From positions 1-64,000 of the forward strand of contig NZ_JADPJL010000083.1 in assembly GCF_023073415.1 (NCBI RefSeq): 64,000 bases of DNA, given 5' to 3'. The notes below the pieces were generated by a model. That model worked only from the letters and a program-made list of their open reading frames with translations. It was not told the DNA's origin and searched no databases. The stretch comes from Bradyrhizobium sp. 190. GTDB lineage: Bacteria > Pseudomonadota > Alphaproteobacteria > Rhizobiales > Xanthobacteraceae. Both the position numbers and the translations under genes were made by a program. How positions within the stretch are numbered: position 1 is the first letter of the stretch; each line of letters opens with the position of its first letter. Positions 45,961 through 53,995 of the stretch are shown in pieces.

Positions 45961-47136
45961 TCACACTTCCTGTGAGAGGAGGAATTCGAATCTGTTCAGG
46001 CGGAATATTCGCCGCAGGCCGGCGGAGGCGCCCGTGAACAGCAGTTTCTGTCCCCGGCTGGCCAATTGTTTCCGAACCATCAGGAACAACCCAAAAAATC
46101 TTGCGTCGATGTATTGCGTATTCGAAACGTCGACGATCAACCGTTTACCACTATCGAGCGCGTCACGAAGCTGTTCGATCGCGCCGTCAACGTGTGTGGC
46201 TACCGCCGCCCCCGACAGAGCAAGGGTCACGGAACCGTGATCTTCCCTTCTTGCGATCGACAGCCTCTTCAAGTTTCGCGTCCGCCGCTCACTCAGCATC
46301 AGGGGCAGGACGCAAGTGACCAGCATCGCGAGCAGCGCGTTCCCGTCGCTCCAGTAACGCCGCCAGAGATACGGTTCTTCCTTGATGCGCCATAGCCACT
46401 CGAACCCGGTGCTGCGAAGCATCGGCGGCGCCCGCCGGACGGTTCCGGCTTCGAAATTGATGGTGGCGCCGAACTGGGCGCGAACGGGCGGGCGCAGCCG
46501 CCAGTGGTTATGCAGCAGCCAGGCCTGGGCCTTCTCCGCGCCGAAGAATACCGCAATTAAATCCGCGTCACTGGCATTTATTTCATCAATTATTTTCGAC
46601 GAGCTCATCTCTTCGATCGTACCGAAACCGGGGTTGAGCACGCCGACGCATTCCAGCCCGCCCCCCTCGGCGTTCAGCCGGGCGCCGACCGCAGCCGCCA
46701 GCCCCTCCGCTCCGCCCAGCAGGAAGACCCGCAGGCGCCGGCCAGCCTCATTGGCCGATTTGAGCCGGCCGAACAGGTCGCTTCCGGCGACTCTCTCATG
46801 GATCGGAATGCGCAGCAGTTTGGCGATCCAGATCAGCGGCATGCCGTCCGCAAGACACAGATCGCTCAGCAGCATAGACTCGCGGAAGGTGCCGTTGAGC
46901 TGGCTCTTGACGAGGAAATTGACGTTGGGCGTCGAAATCAGAAATGGCGAGCCGGCATTCGTTGCGAGTTCCATCGAGCGCAGCAGCGAAGGAAAATGGA
47001 GCGCGTCCACGGGAATGCCGAGGAGGCCAAATATATTGCGGGAAAGGTCGTCCGGAGAGGCGCACGCCGATTGCGGATCCGCAGATCGATCGGCCAAGTC
47101 GGACGAGGCCGGCAGGGGGCGTAACGTATTTAACAT
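45961..47136 (-). CDS. WecB/TagA/CpsF glycosyltransferase fused to a STAS domain
   Basis: The protein has 391 residues. Residues about 15-245 are a GT26 (WecB/TagA/CpsF) domain with PFLISTPNVNFLVKSQLNGT, ADGMPLIWIAKLLRIPI (catalytic region), and VFFGAEKAQAWLLHNHW (sugar donor part). A C-terminal STAS-like domain (about 270-391) contains VDVSNTQYIDARFFGLFLMV. In STAS proteins such as SpoIIAA the segment is usually D-S-S-G-L-G, with the Ser phosphorylated; here it is DARFFG, so that regulation seems lost. GGAG lies 6 bases before the ATG at 47136; a longer frame to 47208 adds 24 residues. It would add a UDP-sugar such as ManNAc to a lipid-linked glycan. Confidence 0.82.
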   Translation of the reverse strand: MLNTLRPLPASSDLADRSADPQSACASPDDLSRNIFGLLGIPVDALHFPSLLRSMELATNAGSPFLISTPNVNFLVKSQLNGTFRESMLLSDLCLADGMPLIWIAKLLRIPIHERVAGSDLFGRLKSANEAGRRLRVFLLGGAEGLAAAVGARLNAEGGGLECVGVLNPGFGTIEEMSSSKIIDEINASDADLIAVFFGAEKAQAWLLHNHWRLRPPVRAQFGATINFEAGTVRRAPPMLRSTGFEWLWRIKEEPYLWRRYWSDGNALLAMLVTCVLPLMLSERRTRNLKRLSIARREDHGSVTLALSGAAVATHVDGAIEQLRDALDSGKRLIVDVSNTQYIDARFFGLFLMVRKQLASRGQKLLFTGASAGLRRIFRLNRFEFLLSQEV

Positions 47137-47442
47137 AAAAGCTCCACGAACTTCAAATCTTCGCCCGACGCACCGCGGGTGGGCCATCATATAATTAACG
47201 AATCGCAAACGATCTACTACGAAAATCTTGCTTAGTGAAATCGATTTAATATACGTGATTAATACCGTACCCTGAATGAAATGCCAATTCCAAGGAAATG
47301 GATGGGGCGGGCGTCCTCAGGAAATCGCGGGCCGTCGGCGATCGACGGCCGATGGAGATGGTTGCGCGCATGAGAACCGGGCGCTTCCAACGCGGCGAGC
47401 CGTCCGCTATTTGGTTTAATTCCAGGACACAGGTGCACACAG

Positions 47443-47961
47443 GTGGATCAGGCTACCAAAGAGATCAGCGCCGATGTTCCCGACTGGACGCGGGAACATC
47501 CGCGGCAGTTCTGGGACCCCGGCCGCAAGCTGCTGCTGACGGTCCGGCGCTACCAGTTCTGGCGGGCACGCGGCGGGCTTTTCGGCACGCTGTGCTGCAA
47601 GTTCATCGCGCTGCGCCACCGCTTCTGGAGCGTGGTGACGGGAGCCGAGATACCGCTAACCTGCCAGATCGGCGGCGGGCTGTTGGTCCCCCACCCGAAC
47701 GGCATTGTCATTCATCCGGACGCCAAAATCGGGGTGAATTGCCTGATTTTCCACCAGGTCACACTTGGCAGCCGCGGCCGCGGCGGGGTTCCCGAAATTG
47801 CCGGCCATGTAGATATGGGGGCCGGCGCCAAGATCCTTGGGCCAGTCAAGATCGGCGCACATGCGCGGATCGGGGCGAACGCCGTCGTGATTGCCGATGT
47901 CGAGCCATACGGGATAGCGACAGGATATCCCGTCGGAACGGGCAAGAACCCGACCCCATAG
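47443..47961 (+). CDS. Hexapeptide-repeat acetyltransferase (serine acetyltransferase-like)
   Basis: This 172-residue protein has a C-terminal left-handed beta helix from hexapeptide repeats (about 70-165), with IGGGLLVPHPNGIVIHPDAK and GAGAKILGPVKIGAHARIGA typical of serine/sugar O-acetyltransferases. The N-terminal half (TREHPRQFWDPGRKLLLTVR) resembles CysE-like EPS acetyltransferases. It starts at GTG, and no ribosome site is clear. It lies between the WecB-STAS gene and another acetyltransferase gene, so it probably acetylates a sugar in the polymer. A role in cysteine synthesis is less likely, given the EPS context. Confidence 0.8.
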   Translation: MDQATKEISADVPDWTREHPRQFWDPGRKLLLTVRRYQFWRARGGLFGTLCCKFIALRHRFWSVVTGAEIPLTCQIGGGLLVPHPNGIVIHPDAKIGVNCLIFHQVTLGSRGRGGVPEIAGHVDMGAGAKILGPVKIGAHARIGANAVVIADVEPYGIATGYPVGTGKNPTP

Positions 47962-48150
47962 ACAGATTCCCATCATGGGACATTGGACCACGTGCATAGT
48001 CCCACGACCACGACAGCGGATCGCATGCTCGGCAAGATGGTGCGGATTTCATCAAGCCGCTTAACACATCAGCATCCGTTGGTCCGCGTTCATCACTAAT
48101 CTTAACTAACCTCCTAATCTCTCGCCGGATGCCGGACCTCAGAGCGCTCA

Positions 48151-48771
48151 ATGCTACCAAAAACGGTTCCCGCTCAATCCACCCTGGTGGTACAGCATAA
48201 TTGGTTATTTGAACTCGCAAGCCGATCGCCGGACCCCATTGCAATGTTTGACAATATTCGAGCCGATTTTAATGCCCACGGCCGCGACGCGGGGGCCCAG
48301 GGATTTTGGGCCATGGTGATCTATCGATTTGGTCGATGGCGGTACAGCGTGCGCCCGGCATTGCTGCGCAAGTTGTGTTCGTTCATCTACAAGGTCCTCT
48401 ACAAGATCATTCAGATCATTACCGGAATAGAGCTGCCCTGCGAGGCGATAGTGGGTCGCAATTTCGTTATCGATCATTTTGGCGGCATTATTGTCAGTGG
48501 CTACGCGCGTTTCGGAGACAATTGCCGCATCCGGAACGGCGTGGTTGTCGGGCTGCGACGTGTCGAGGAGCCCGTTGCTCCCATTATCGGCAACAACGTC
48601 GACATTGGTGCAGGAGCCAAATTGCTGGGTCCGATCAGGATCGGCGACAATTCAATTATCGGAGCCAACGCTGTCGTGATCGAGGACGTTCCCGAAAACA
48701 GCATAGCTATCGGCGTGCCCGCTGTCGTAAAGCCGCGTCGCCAGCAATCGACGGCAGTTTTCAACTCGTGA
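48151..48771 (+). CDS. Hexapeptide-repeat acetyltransferase (serine acetyltransferase-like)
   Basis: The protein has 206 residues. Its N-terminal helices (MFDNIRADFNAHGRDAGAQG, then FWAMVIYRFGRWRYSVRPAL) and beta-helix repeats (ADNFGGIIVS-like region, then NVDIGAGAKLLGPIRIGDNS and IIGANAVVIEDVPENSIAIG) match EPS-type serine-acetyltransferase-like enzymes. The ATG at 48151 and an ATG at 48244 are both possible starts. The following GT2 gene starts at a GTG that overlaps the TGA stop (GTGA), so the two are translationally coupled. It is a paralogue in class, not a close copy, of the preceding acetyltransferase. Confidence 0.82.
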   Translation: MLPKTVPAQSTLVVQHNWLFELASRSPDPIAMFDNIRADFNAHGRDAGAQGFWAMVIYRFGRWRYSVRPALLRKLCSFIYKVLYKIIQIITGIELPCEAIVGRNFVIDHFGGIIVSGYARFGDNCRIRNGVVVGLRRVEEPVAPIIGNNVDIGAGAKLLGPIRIGDNSIIGANAVVIEDVPENSIAIGVPAVVKPRRQQSTAVFNS

Positions 48772-49757
48772 CGCCCGCTGAGTGGCCATATCGCTACGGC
48801 GTTGTCGCGATCGGTCGCAATGAAGGCGAGCGCCTCAAGCAATGTCTGATCTTCGCTCAAAACGCCGATTTAACCGTTTACGTCGATTCCGGCTCGACCG
48901 ACGGCTCGGTCGATTGGGCCAGAAGCCGCGGGGTCGAAGTCGTAGAGCTCGACATGAAGACAGGCTTCACCGCCGCGCGGGCACGCAACGCTGGCTTTGC
49001 CCGCCTAATGCAGCTGCGGGCTGATCTGGAGTACGTGCAATTTGTAGACGGTGATTGCGAACTGGCGAAGCACTGGCCCGAACGCTCCATGGCGTTTCTG
49101 GATGAACACCCAAAGGTTTGCGCCGTATTTGGCCGACGTCGCGAGCGTCATCCGAAACATTCTTTCTACAATGAACTTTGTGACCGCGAATGGAACGTGC
49201 CGGTCGGAGAAGCCCGCTTCTTCGGCGGCGACGTAGTGATCAGGACAGCGGCCCTCACCAGTGTTGGAGGATATCGCGACGAACTAATCGCGGGTGAGGA
49301 GCCCGAGCTCAGCGTCCGACTTCGCGCTGCCGGCTGGCTGATCTGGCGCATTGACGAGGAAATGACCTTGCACGACGCCGCGATGACGCGATTCGAGCAA
49401 TGGTGGCGTAGGCACGTACGCAGCGGATATGCTTTCGCGAACGGGGCCTATCTCCATGGGACGCCCCCCGAGCGGCTTTGGGTTTGGGAAAGTCGGCGTG
49501 CCATTTTGTGGGGCCTCATAATTCCCTTGATCTGCATCGCCCTTACCCTAGCCTTCGGATTGCTCGGCCTATTGGCCTTTCTGATTTTTCCGCTGCAGCT
49601 CGGACGCAGAGTCTTCCACATTCCGGGAACGTGGCCTGTTCGAGTTCAATTGGCTTTCTTTGACCTGCTATCACGCTTTCCCGAAAGCGTCGGCCAGCTC
49701 AAGTTCGTTCGCAACAAGCTCCTGCGATCTCCATCCCGAATTATAGAATACAAGTGA
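48768..49757 (+). CDS. Glycosyltransferase family 2
   Basis: The protein has 329 residues. GT-A features: YGVVAIGRNEGERLKQCLIF, then VYVDSGSTDGSVDWA and a metal-binding VDGDCEL at about 85. Further on come GEARFFGGDVVIRTAAL and AGEEPELSVRLRAAGW. Three C-terminal hydrophobic segments suggest membrane attachment. I chose the GTG at 48768 that overlaps the preceding stop; the open frame continues to the left (48,306) inside the acetyltransferase gene but has no homologous sequence there. A similar C-terminal tail (LLSRFPESVGQLKFVRNKLL) recurs in a remnant at 50.8 kb. Confidence 0.85.
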   Translation: MTPAEWPYRYGVVAIGRNEGERLKQCLIFAQNADLTVYVDSGSTDGSVDWARSRGVEVVELDMKTGFTAARARNAGFARLMQLRADLEYVQFVDGDCELAKHWPERSMAFLDEHPKVCAVFGRRRERHPKHSFYNELCDREWNVPVGEARFFGGDVVIRTAALTSVGGYRDELIAGEEPELSVRLRAAGWLIWRIDEEMTLHDAAMTRFEQWWRRHVRSGYAFANGAYLHGTPPERLWVWESRRAILWGLIIPLICIALTLAFGLLGLLAFLIFPLQLGRRVFHIPGTWPVRVQLAFFDLLSRFPESVGQLKFVRNKLLRSPSRIIEYK

Positions 49758-49818
49758 AGCATCGAGGTGAGATCAGATAAGCCAACAATGGATCTGCGCG
49801 AAACCGGAAGCAGCTCAC

Positions 49819-50565
49819 ATGAGGTACGAAATGTCTAAGGCCGCGTTGTTTGATTATTTTGATCGAATCGAGATCATCCATTTGCCTGAACGAACTGACC
49901 GCTTGGCAGCGCTGCGCTCCGAACTGGCGCGCGTCGGGCTGGACATCGACGACCCCAAGGTCCGAATTCCGAACGCTCCAAGACCCGAGACCACAAACGG
50001 CTTTCCATCTCGTGGGGTGTACGGCAATTTCCTCAGTCATCTTGATATCATTCGCAGGGCGGAAGCCGACCGATTGGAATCAGTCCTGATCCTGGAAGAT
50101 GACGCAATTTTTAGAACTGCAATCGGCTCACGAGGACCCGAGATCGCCGAGACCATCAGGACGCTCGATTGGGACATCCTATTTCTTGGCCATTCGCTTC
50201 GTAATCCACCGTCCTCAGAAAATGGCTTTGTCACTTACACTGGTGGATTCTACTGGGCTCACTGTTACGCAGTAAGAGCTAAAGTTATTCCCAAACTTGC
50301 GAGATATCTTGAAGCAGTGATAGAGCGGCCAGCCGGACATCCGCTGGGTGGCAAGATGTACATAGACGGATCATTCACTCTGTTCCGACAGCAGAATCCA
50401 GACGTCAAATGCTTGATCTCGTCCCCCCGGCTCTCCATTCAGCGAGGGTCCGAAAGCTCGCTCGGCAAGACTACTTGCTATGGGCGCCTGCCATTCATTT
50501 CGACCGCAAGACTAGTGCGCGATGAGCTGTGGCGTCATGGGTTAATAAGCGGTGGGCCCTCTTGA
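49819..50565 (+). CDS. Glycosyltransferase family 25-like
   Basis: The protein has 248 residues. FDRIEIIHLPERTDRLAALR and VLILEDDAIF are the hallmarks of the GT25 (LPS biosynthesis, LOS galactosyltransferase-like) family, with a large-loop C-terminal half. The likely start is the ATG at 49819, or one four codons later (49831). It is a soluble cytoplasmic enzyme that would add a hexose to a lipid-linked glycan. A second member lies at 51,655-52,401. Confidence 0.83.
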   Translation: MRYEMSKAALFDYFDRIEIIHLPERTDRLAALRSELARVGLDIDDPKVRIPNAPRPETTNGFPSRGVYGNFLSHLDIIRRAEADRLESVLILEDDAIFRTAIGSRGPEIAETIRTLDWDILFLGHSLRNPPSSENGFVTYTGGFYWAHCYAVRAKVIPKLARYLEAVIERPAGHPLGGKMYIDGSFTLFRQQNPDVKCLISSPRLSIQRGSESSLGKTTCYGRLPFISTARLVRDELWRHGLISGGPS

Positions 50566-50798
50566 ACAGATTGTCGGCGATGTCTCGTCTCGTAACGCGG
50601 CCCCCATATAGTACGTAATCTGCCGTGTACGCCCGCGCCGAACTGAGTTGGAAGCCGGCGTCAGATCGGCAGCGCATGGTTGATGAAGGGATCGGCGTGG
50701 CGCTAGAATTGTAGCTGGAGGCGACGAGGAAGGACGCCAGATCATCTGTTGCCACCTTGAGTCTCCACCGCAATCTTGCTGCATACCGAATGAATGCG

Positions 50799-50912
50799 TC
50801 TGCGCACCTCGCTTCCTTTCAGCTTCTCGCTCGCTTCCCTGAAGGAATAGGCTTCGCGATGTTTTGGCGCGACCGCCTAATGCCTCGTCGCCCTCAGATC
50901 ATCGAACACAAG
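50799..50912 (+). pseudogene. Remnant of a GT2 C-terminus
   Basis: Translation gives LASFQLLARFPEGIGFAMFW, RDRLMPRRPQIIEHK. It matches, at many positions, the last part of the GT2 protein encoded at 48,768-49,757 (FFDLLSRFPESVGQLKFVRN, KLLRSPSRIIEYK), including the R-F-P-E-x-[IV]-G core and the I-I-E-[HY]-K end. Nothing before it in that frame resembles a glycosyltransferase. It is probably what remains of a deleted or replaced paralogue. The 50,566-50,798 stretch before it also has an open minus-strand frame (GFQLSSARAYTADYVLYGG), not recognised. Confidence 0.6.
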
Positions 50913-51012
50913 CAGATTCCAAAAAAGCGGAATTATGATCGGCTTTTGAGCGAATGGCCAAAAAGCCCGCAGCGTGTATGTTGTCAGGGCGCAGCCCACA
51001 GAATGTTGAGCT

Positions 51013-51645
51013 ATGTTCAGAAAATCATTATCGACGGCGAGGTTCTTGATCGATAGGTATCGACACGGATTCGATGTTCCAGATCAGCCGCAGTTCGATG
51101 CTGACGGCCGAGCCTATTTTCTCGATCGGCTTACGAAGGCATCATTCTATCTTGAGTATGGCAGCGGAGGCAGCACCGTTGTTGCTGCCAGCCTGAAAAA
51201 GCCTTTTGTCAGTGTTGATAGTGACCGCGTCTACTTAGAGAGCGTCCGTAAAAAGACTGCCCAATACGATTTAAGCAATGGACACTTGCTCCATGCCAAT
51301 ATCGGTATCACGACCGCCTGGGGATTTCCTCTGCTAAAAACAGAAACCCCCGGGAGGCTAGTACGCTGGAAGAACTACGCCGAACTACCCTGGACCTACA
51401 ATATTCGACCGGATCTCATCCTAATCGATGGCCGCTTCCGTGTGCACTGTGCGCTCTACTCCATTAGTCGTCTCGATGATTTTGAGATAATGTTCGACGA
51501 TTATGCAGGTCGACCTCACTATCGTGAGGTTGAGAAGTTCGCAGAACTCGAAATGCGCGGGCGTCTCGCCATCCTCAAACCCAAGCCCATTGACAGGAAT
51601 GATCTACTGTCATCGATCAGACGTTTCTCGAGAGATTACCGCTAA
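51013..51645 (+). CDS. SAM-dependent methyltransferase-like protein
   Basis: This 210-residue protein has an N-terminal Gly-rich SAM-site candidate: FYLEYGSGGSTVVAASLKKP (about 45-65), then RPDLILIDGRFRVHCALYSI (about 132-152), a pattern of class I methyltransferase-fold proteins. There is no hydrophobic segment. It lies between two GT25-like genes on the same strand, 9 bases before the second. It may methylate a sugar of the polymer. The ATG at 51013 is the natural start, but no strong ribosome site precedes it. Exact family uncertain. Confidence 0.65.
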   Translation: MFRKSLSTARFLIDRYRHGFDVPDQPQFDADGRAYFLDRLTKASFYLEYGSGGSTVVAASLKKPFVSVDSDRVYLESVRKKTAQYDLSNGHLLHANIGITTAWGFPLLKTETPGRLVRWKNYAELPWTYNIRPDLILIDGRFRVHCALYSISRLDDFEIMFDDYAGRPHYREVEKFAELEMRGRLAILKPKPIDRNDLLSSIRRFSRDYR

Positions 51646-51654
51646 GCGCATTGG

Positions 51655-52401
51655 ATGAATGGCTTCCAAGTGAAACAGATAATCGGTTACTTCGATCACG
51701 CCTTCCTGATCAATCTTCCTGAGCGAGCTGATCGAAGGAGGAGAGCTGAGCAGGAATTCAAGAAACTCGGGTTCGAGATTGAAGCCGCGCCCCCGGGTCA
51801 AAATCCAAGAGGCAAGATCAGTCTATTTCCAGCAATAAAGTTCGATGACGCGGGATCGTTCCCCTCAACTGGATATAGAGGATCAGTAGCCAGTCACCAT
51901 CGGGTCCTTGAGCTTGCGCGACAAACGCGCTTAAAGAACGTGCTTATCTTTGAGGACGACGTTCACTTCAACGTTGTCGAGCCCTCGGTTGTACAAACAA
52001 TTGTCGATCAAATTCCAGCCGAATGGGACATCATCTATTTTGGGTATTTGATTCCGACACTGCCTCCCTCCTCAGAAACAGGATTGCTCCGCCATTCAAC
52101 AGGAACAATCGGAGGACATTTCTATGCGGTCAATGGTTCATTTTTTGATGTGATCATAACTTATATGAAGGAATGTCAATCGAGACCGGCCGGCCACCCC
52201 GATGGCGGATCTATGGGCCGTGATGGTACTTTCGGCCATTTGCTGCTGGTGCGACCGCAAACACGCGTCTTTATCGCATCTCCCAACTTGGCAAAGCAAC
52301 ACGGCACAAAGAGTGACATTTCTCCCAAGCTTTTGGATAAGACATTTCTGGCGCCTCTCTTAGAGTTCTTACGGGTTGCAAGAAACAGGCTGCTGGACTG
52401 A
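51655..52401 (+). CDS. Glycosyltransferase family 25-like
   Basis: The protein has 248 residues. It shares the GT25 hallmarks FLINLPERADRRRRAEQEF near residue 16 and KNVLIFEDDVHFNVVEP near 96 with the enzyme at 49,819-50,565, but the two are clearly diverged. It starts 9 bases after the methyltransferase-like gene, so they are probably cotranscribed. It would add a hexose to a growing glycan. Compared with the first, the middle part differs most, which suggests another acceptor. Confidence 0.83.
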   Translation: MNGFQVKQIIGYFDHAFLINLPERADRRRRAEQEFKKLGFEIEAAPPGQNPRGKISLFPAIKFDDAGSFPSTGYRGSVASHHRVLELARQTRLKNVLIFEDDVHFNVVEPSVVQTIVDQIPAEWDIIYFGYLIPTLPPSSETGLLRHSTGTIGGHFYAVNGSFFDVIITYMKECQSRPAGHPDGGSMGRDGTFGHLLLVRPQTRVFIASPNLAKQHGTKSDISPKLLDKTFLAPLLEFLRVARNRLLD

Positions 52402-52473
52402 AGAGCTCTAGCTAAACAAACATGTTGGAATCAAAGTTTCCCGTTCCACGTCGCACCCGTCAGGAACCGAGCA

Positions 52474-53928
52474 TTGGCTGAGGAAAACCTAACACTTATT
52501 GCGGCACTGGCTCTCCTGCTTTGGCCAGTCGTGAGCCTTTGCCTGTTTGCATTTTGCAAATCTCGATCGGAAGCCTTGATCTTAACTTTTCTGACGGCAC
52601 AGCTGCTTCTTCCCAGCAACACGGGCATTAAGCTCCCGATGGTTCCGCAGCTTGATAAAGCCAGCATGGCAAGCTTCTGCGCTCTTGCAGGCATCTTCTT
52701 TTTTTCTCGGGGCAAGTCGCCGAAACGATCAAGACAATTTGGTGTGGTGGAAGTATTGATCCTAGGCACCGTAGTATCGCCGATAATCACGAGCGAATTG
52801 AATAGCGACTATCTCATTATCGGTGGCCGTTTTCTGCCGGGCGTTGGCCTCTATGATGCCATTTCCGCAGCCGCGTCAGCACTGATAGCCCTCATTCCGT
52901 TCATGCTTGGGCGATATTTCCTTCGAACTCAATCAGATACTGAAGCCGTCCTGCGGATCCTCACAGTGACTTTTCTCTTCTATTCGATCCCACTGCTATT
53001 TGAGATCAGGTTCAGCCCGCAACTGCACCTCTGGGTTTATAAGTATTCGCCAATTGAATTTGTTCAAGCAATGCGCGAAGGCGGATTCCGCCCTATGGTC
53101 TTCATAGGCCATGGATTGCTCGCCGCTTTTCTCCTGATGTCCAGTGCCTTAAGCGCGATGACGCTTTGGCGAAATCATATTCGCCTGCATCCCATTCCAT
53201 CGGGATTGGCGGCTCTGTATTTGAGCATCCTTCTTGTACTTTGTAAGAGCCTAGGTGCGCTTGTTTATGGAGTTATCGGTGGCTTCTTGGTTCTAATGTC
53301 TAAGCCAAAGCTGATGTTTCGTGTCGCCGTGGTGCTGGTTACGATCTCGTTGGCTTATCCTGTATTGCGATCACTCGACCTCGTCCCCACCACAACCATC
53401 CTCGGCGTGGCGAAATCGATCGATAATGAACGAGGCGAATCGCTAGAGTTTCGACTTACCAACGAAGACATGTTACTTACGCGTGCCTTCGAGCGACCCT
53501 TGTTTGGATGGGGACGCTATGGACGAAGCCGAGTGTACGACGAAAGTACCGGTAGGGACGTCAGCGTGACCGATGGACGATGGGTCATCGTTATCGGCCA
53601 GTTTGGACTGGTAGGATTCTTGCTGGAGTTCGGACTGCTAGCGATTTGCGTCTATCGAGCTGCTTCTGCCTTTCGATTTGCCTCGTCGCCGAGCGATCAG
53701 CGTGCAATGGGCACACTTGCGCTGCTCGTGGCGATAAACATGTTTGACTTAATCCCGAATTCAGGACTGATCCCTTGGACGTGGTTGCTCGGCGGCGCAT
53801 TGTTAGGTCGAGCCGAAGCTCTTCTCGCCAGGCGATCAATTGGATCAACGCCTACTCTAGGACATCGCTCGGATGTATCGACCAGCACGAACACTCTGGT
53901 GAATCCAACCAAATTAACCGCGACCTGA
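52474..53928 (+). CDS. O-antigen ligase/polymerase-like membrane protein (Wzy type)
   Basis: The protein has 484 residues and about ten to twelve membrane helices. The large periplasmic loop near residues 320-370 (RLTNEDMLLTRAFERPLFGW, GRYGRS) has the Arg-rich and F-G-x-G pattern of the O-antigen ligase/Wzy superfamily. A TTG start at 52474 with AGGAA 8 bases upstream is the best start; there is no ATG near. It would polymerise repeat units in the periplasm, together with the flippase encoded next. Confidence 0.83.
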   Translation: MAEENLTLIAALALLLWPVVSLCLFAFCKSRSEALILTFLTAQLLLPSNTGIKLPMVPQLDKASMASFCALAGIFFFSRGKSPKRSRQFGVVEVLILGTVVSPIITSELNSDYLIIGGRFLPGVGLYDAISAAASALIALIPFMLGRYFLRTQSDTEAVLRILTVTFLFYSIPLLFEIRFSPQLHLWVYKYSPIEFVQAMREGGFRPMVFIGHGLLAAFLLMSSALSAMTLWRNHIRLHPIPSGLAALYLSILLVLCKSLGALVYGVIGGFLVLMSKPKLMFRVAVVLVTISLAYPVLRSLDLVPTTTILGVAKSIDNERGESLEFRLTNEDMLLTRAFERPLFGWGRYGRSRVYDESTGRDVSVTDGRWVIVIGQFGLVGFLLEFGLLAICVYRAASAFRFASSPSDQRAMGTLALLVAINMFDLIPNSGLIPWTWLLGGALLGRAEALLARRSIGSTPTLGHRSDVSTSTNTLVNPTKLTAT

Positions 53929-53995
53929 TGAGCATGGACTTTAGCCTCCATTGCCCACAACCGCCTTACGATGGCCTGCAATAGTGATTGGAACA

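Noticed and set aside
48306..48767. Left extension of the GT2 frame
   Set aside because: The extra 154 codons overlap the acetyltransferase gene and are Arg/Ser-rich; a GTG at 48768 overlaps the preceding stop and starts the real domain.
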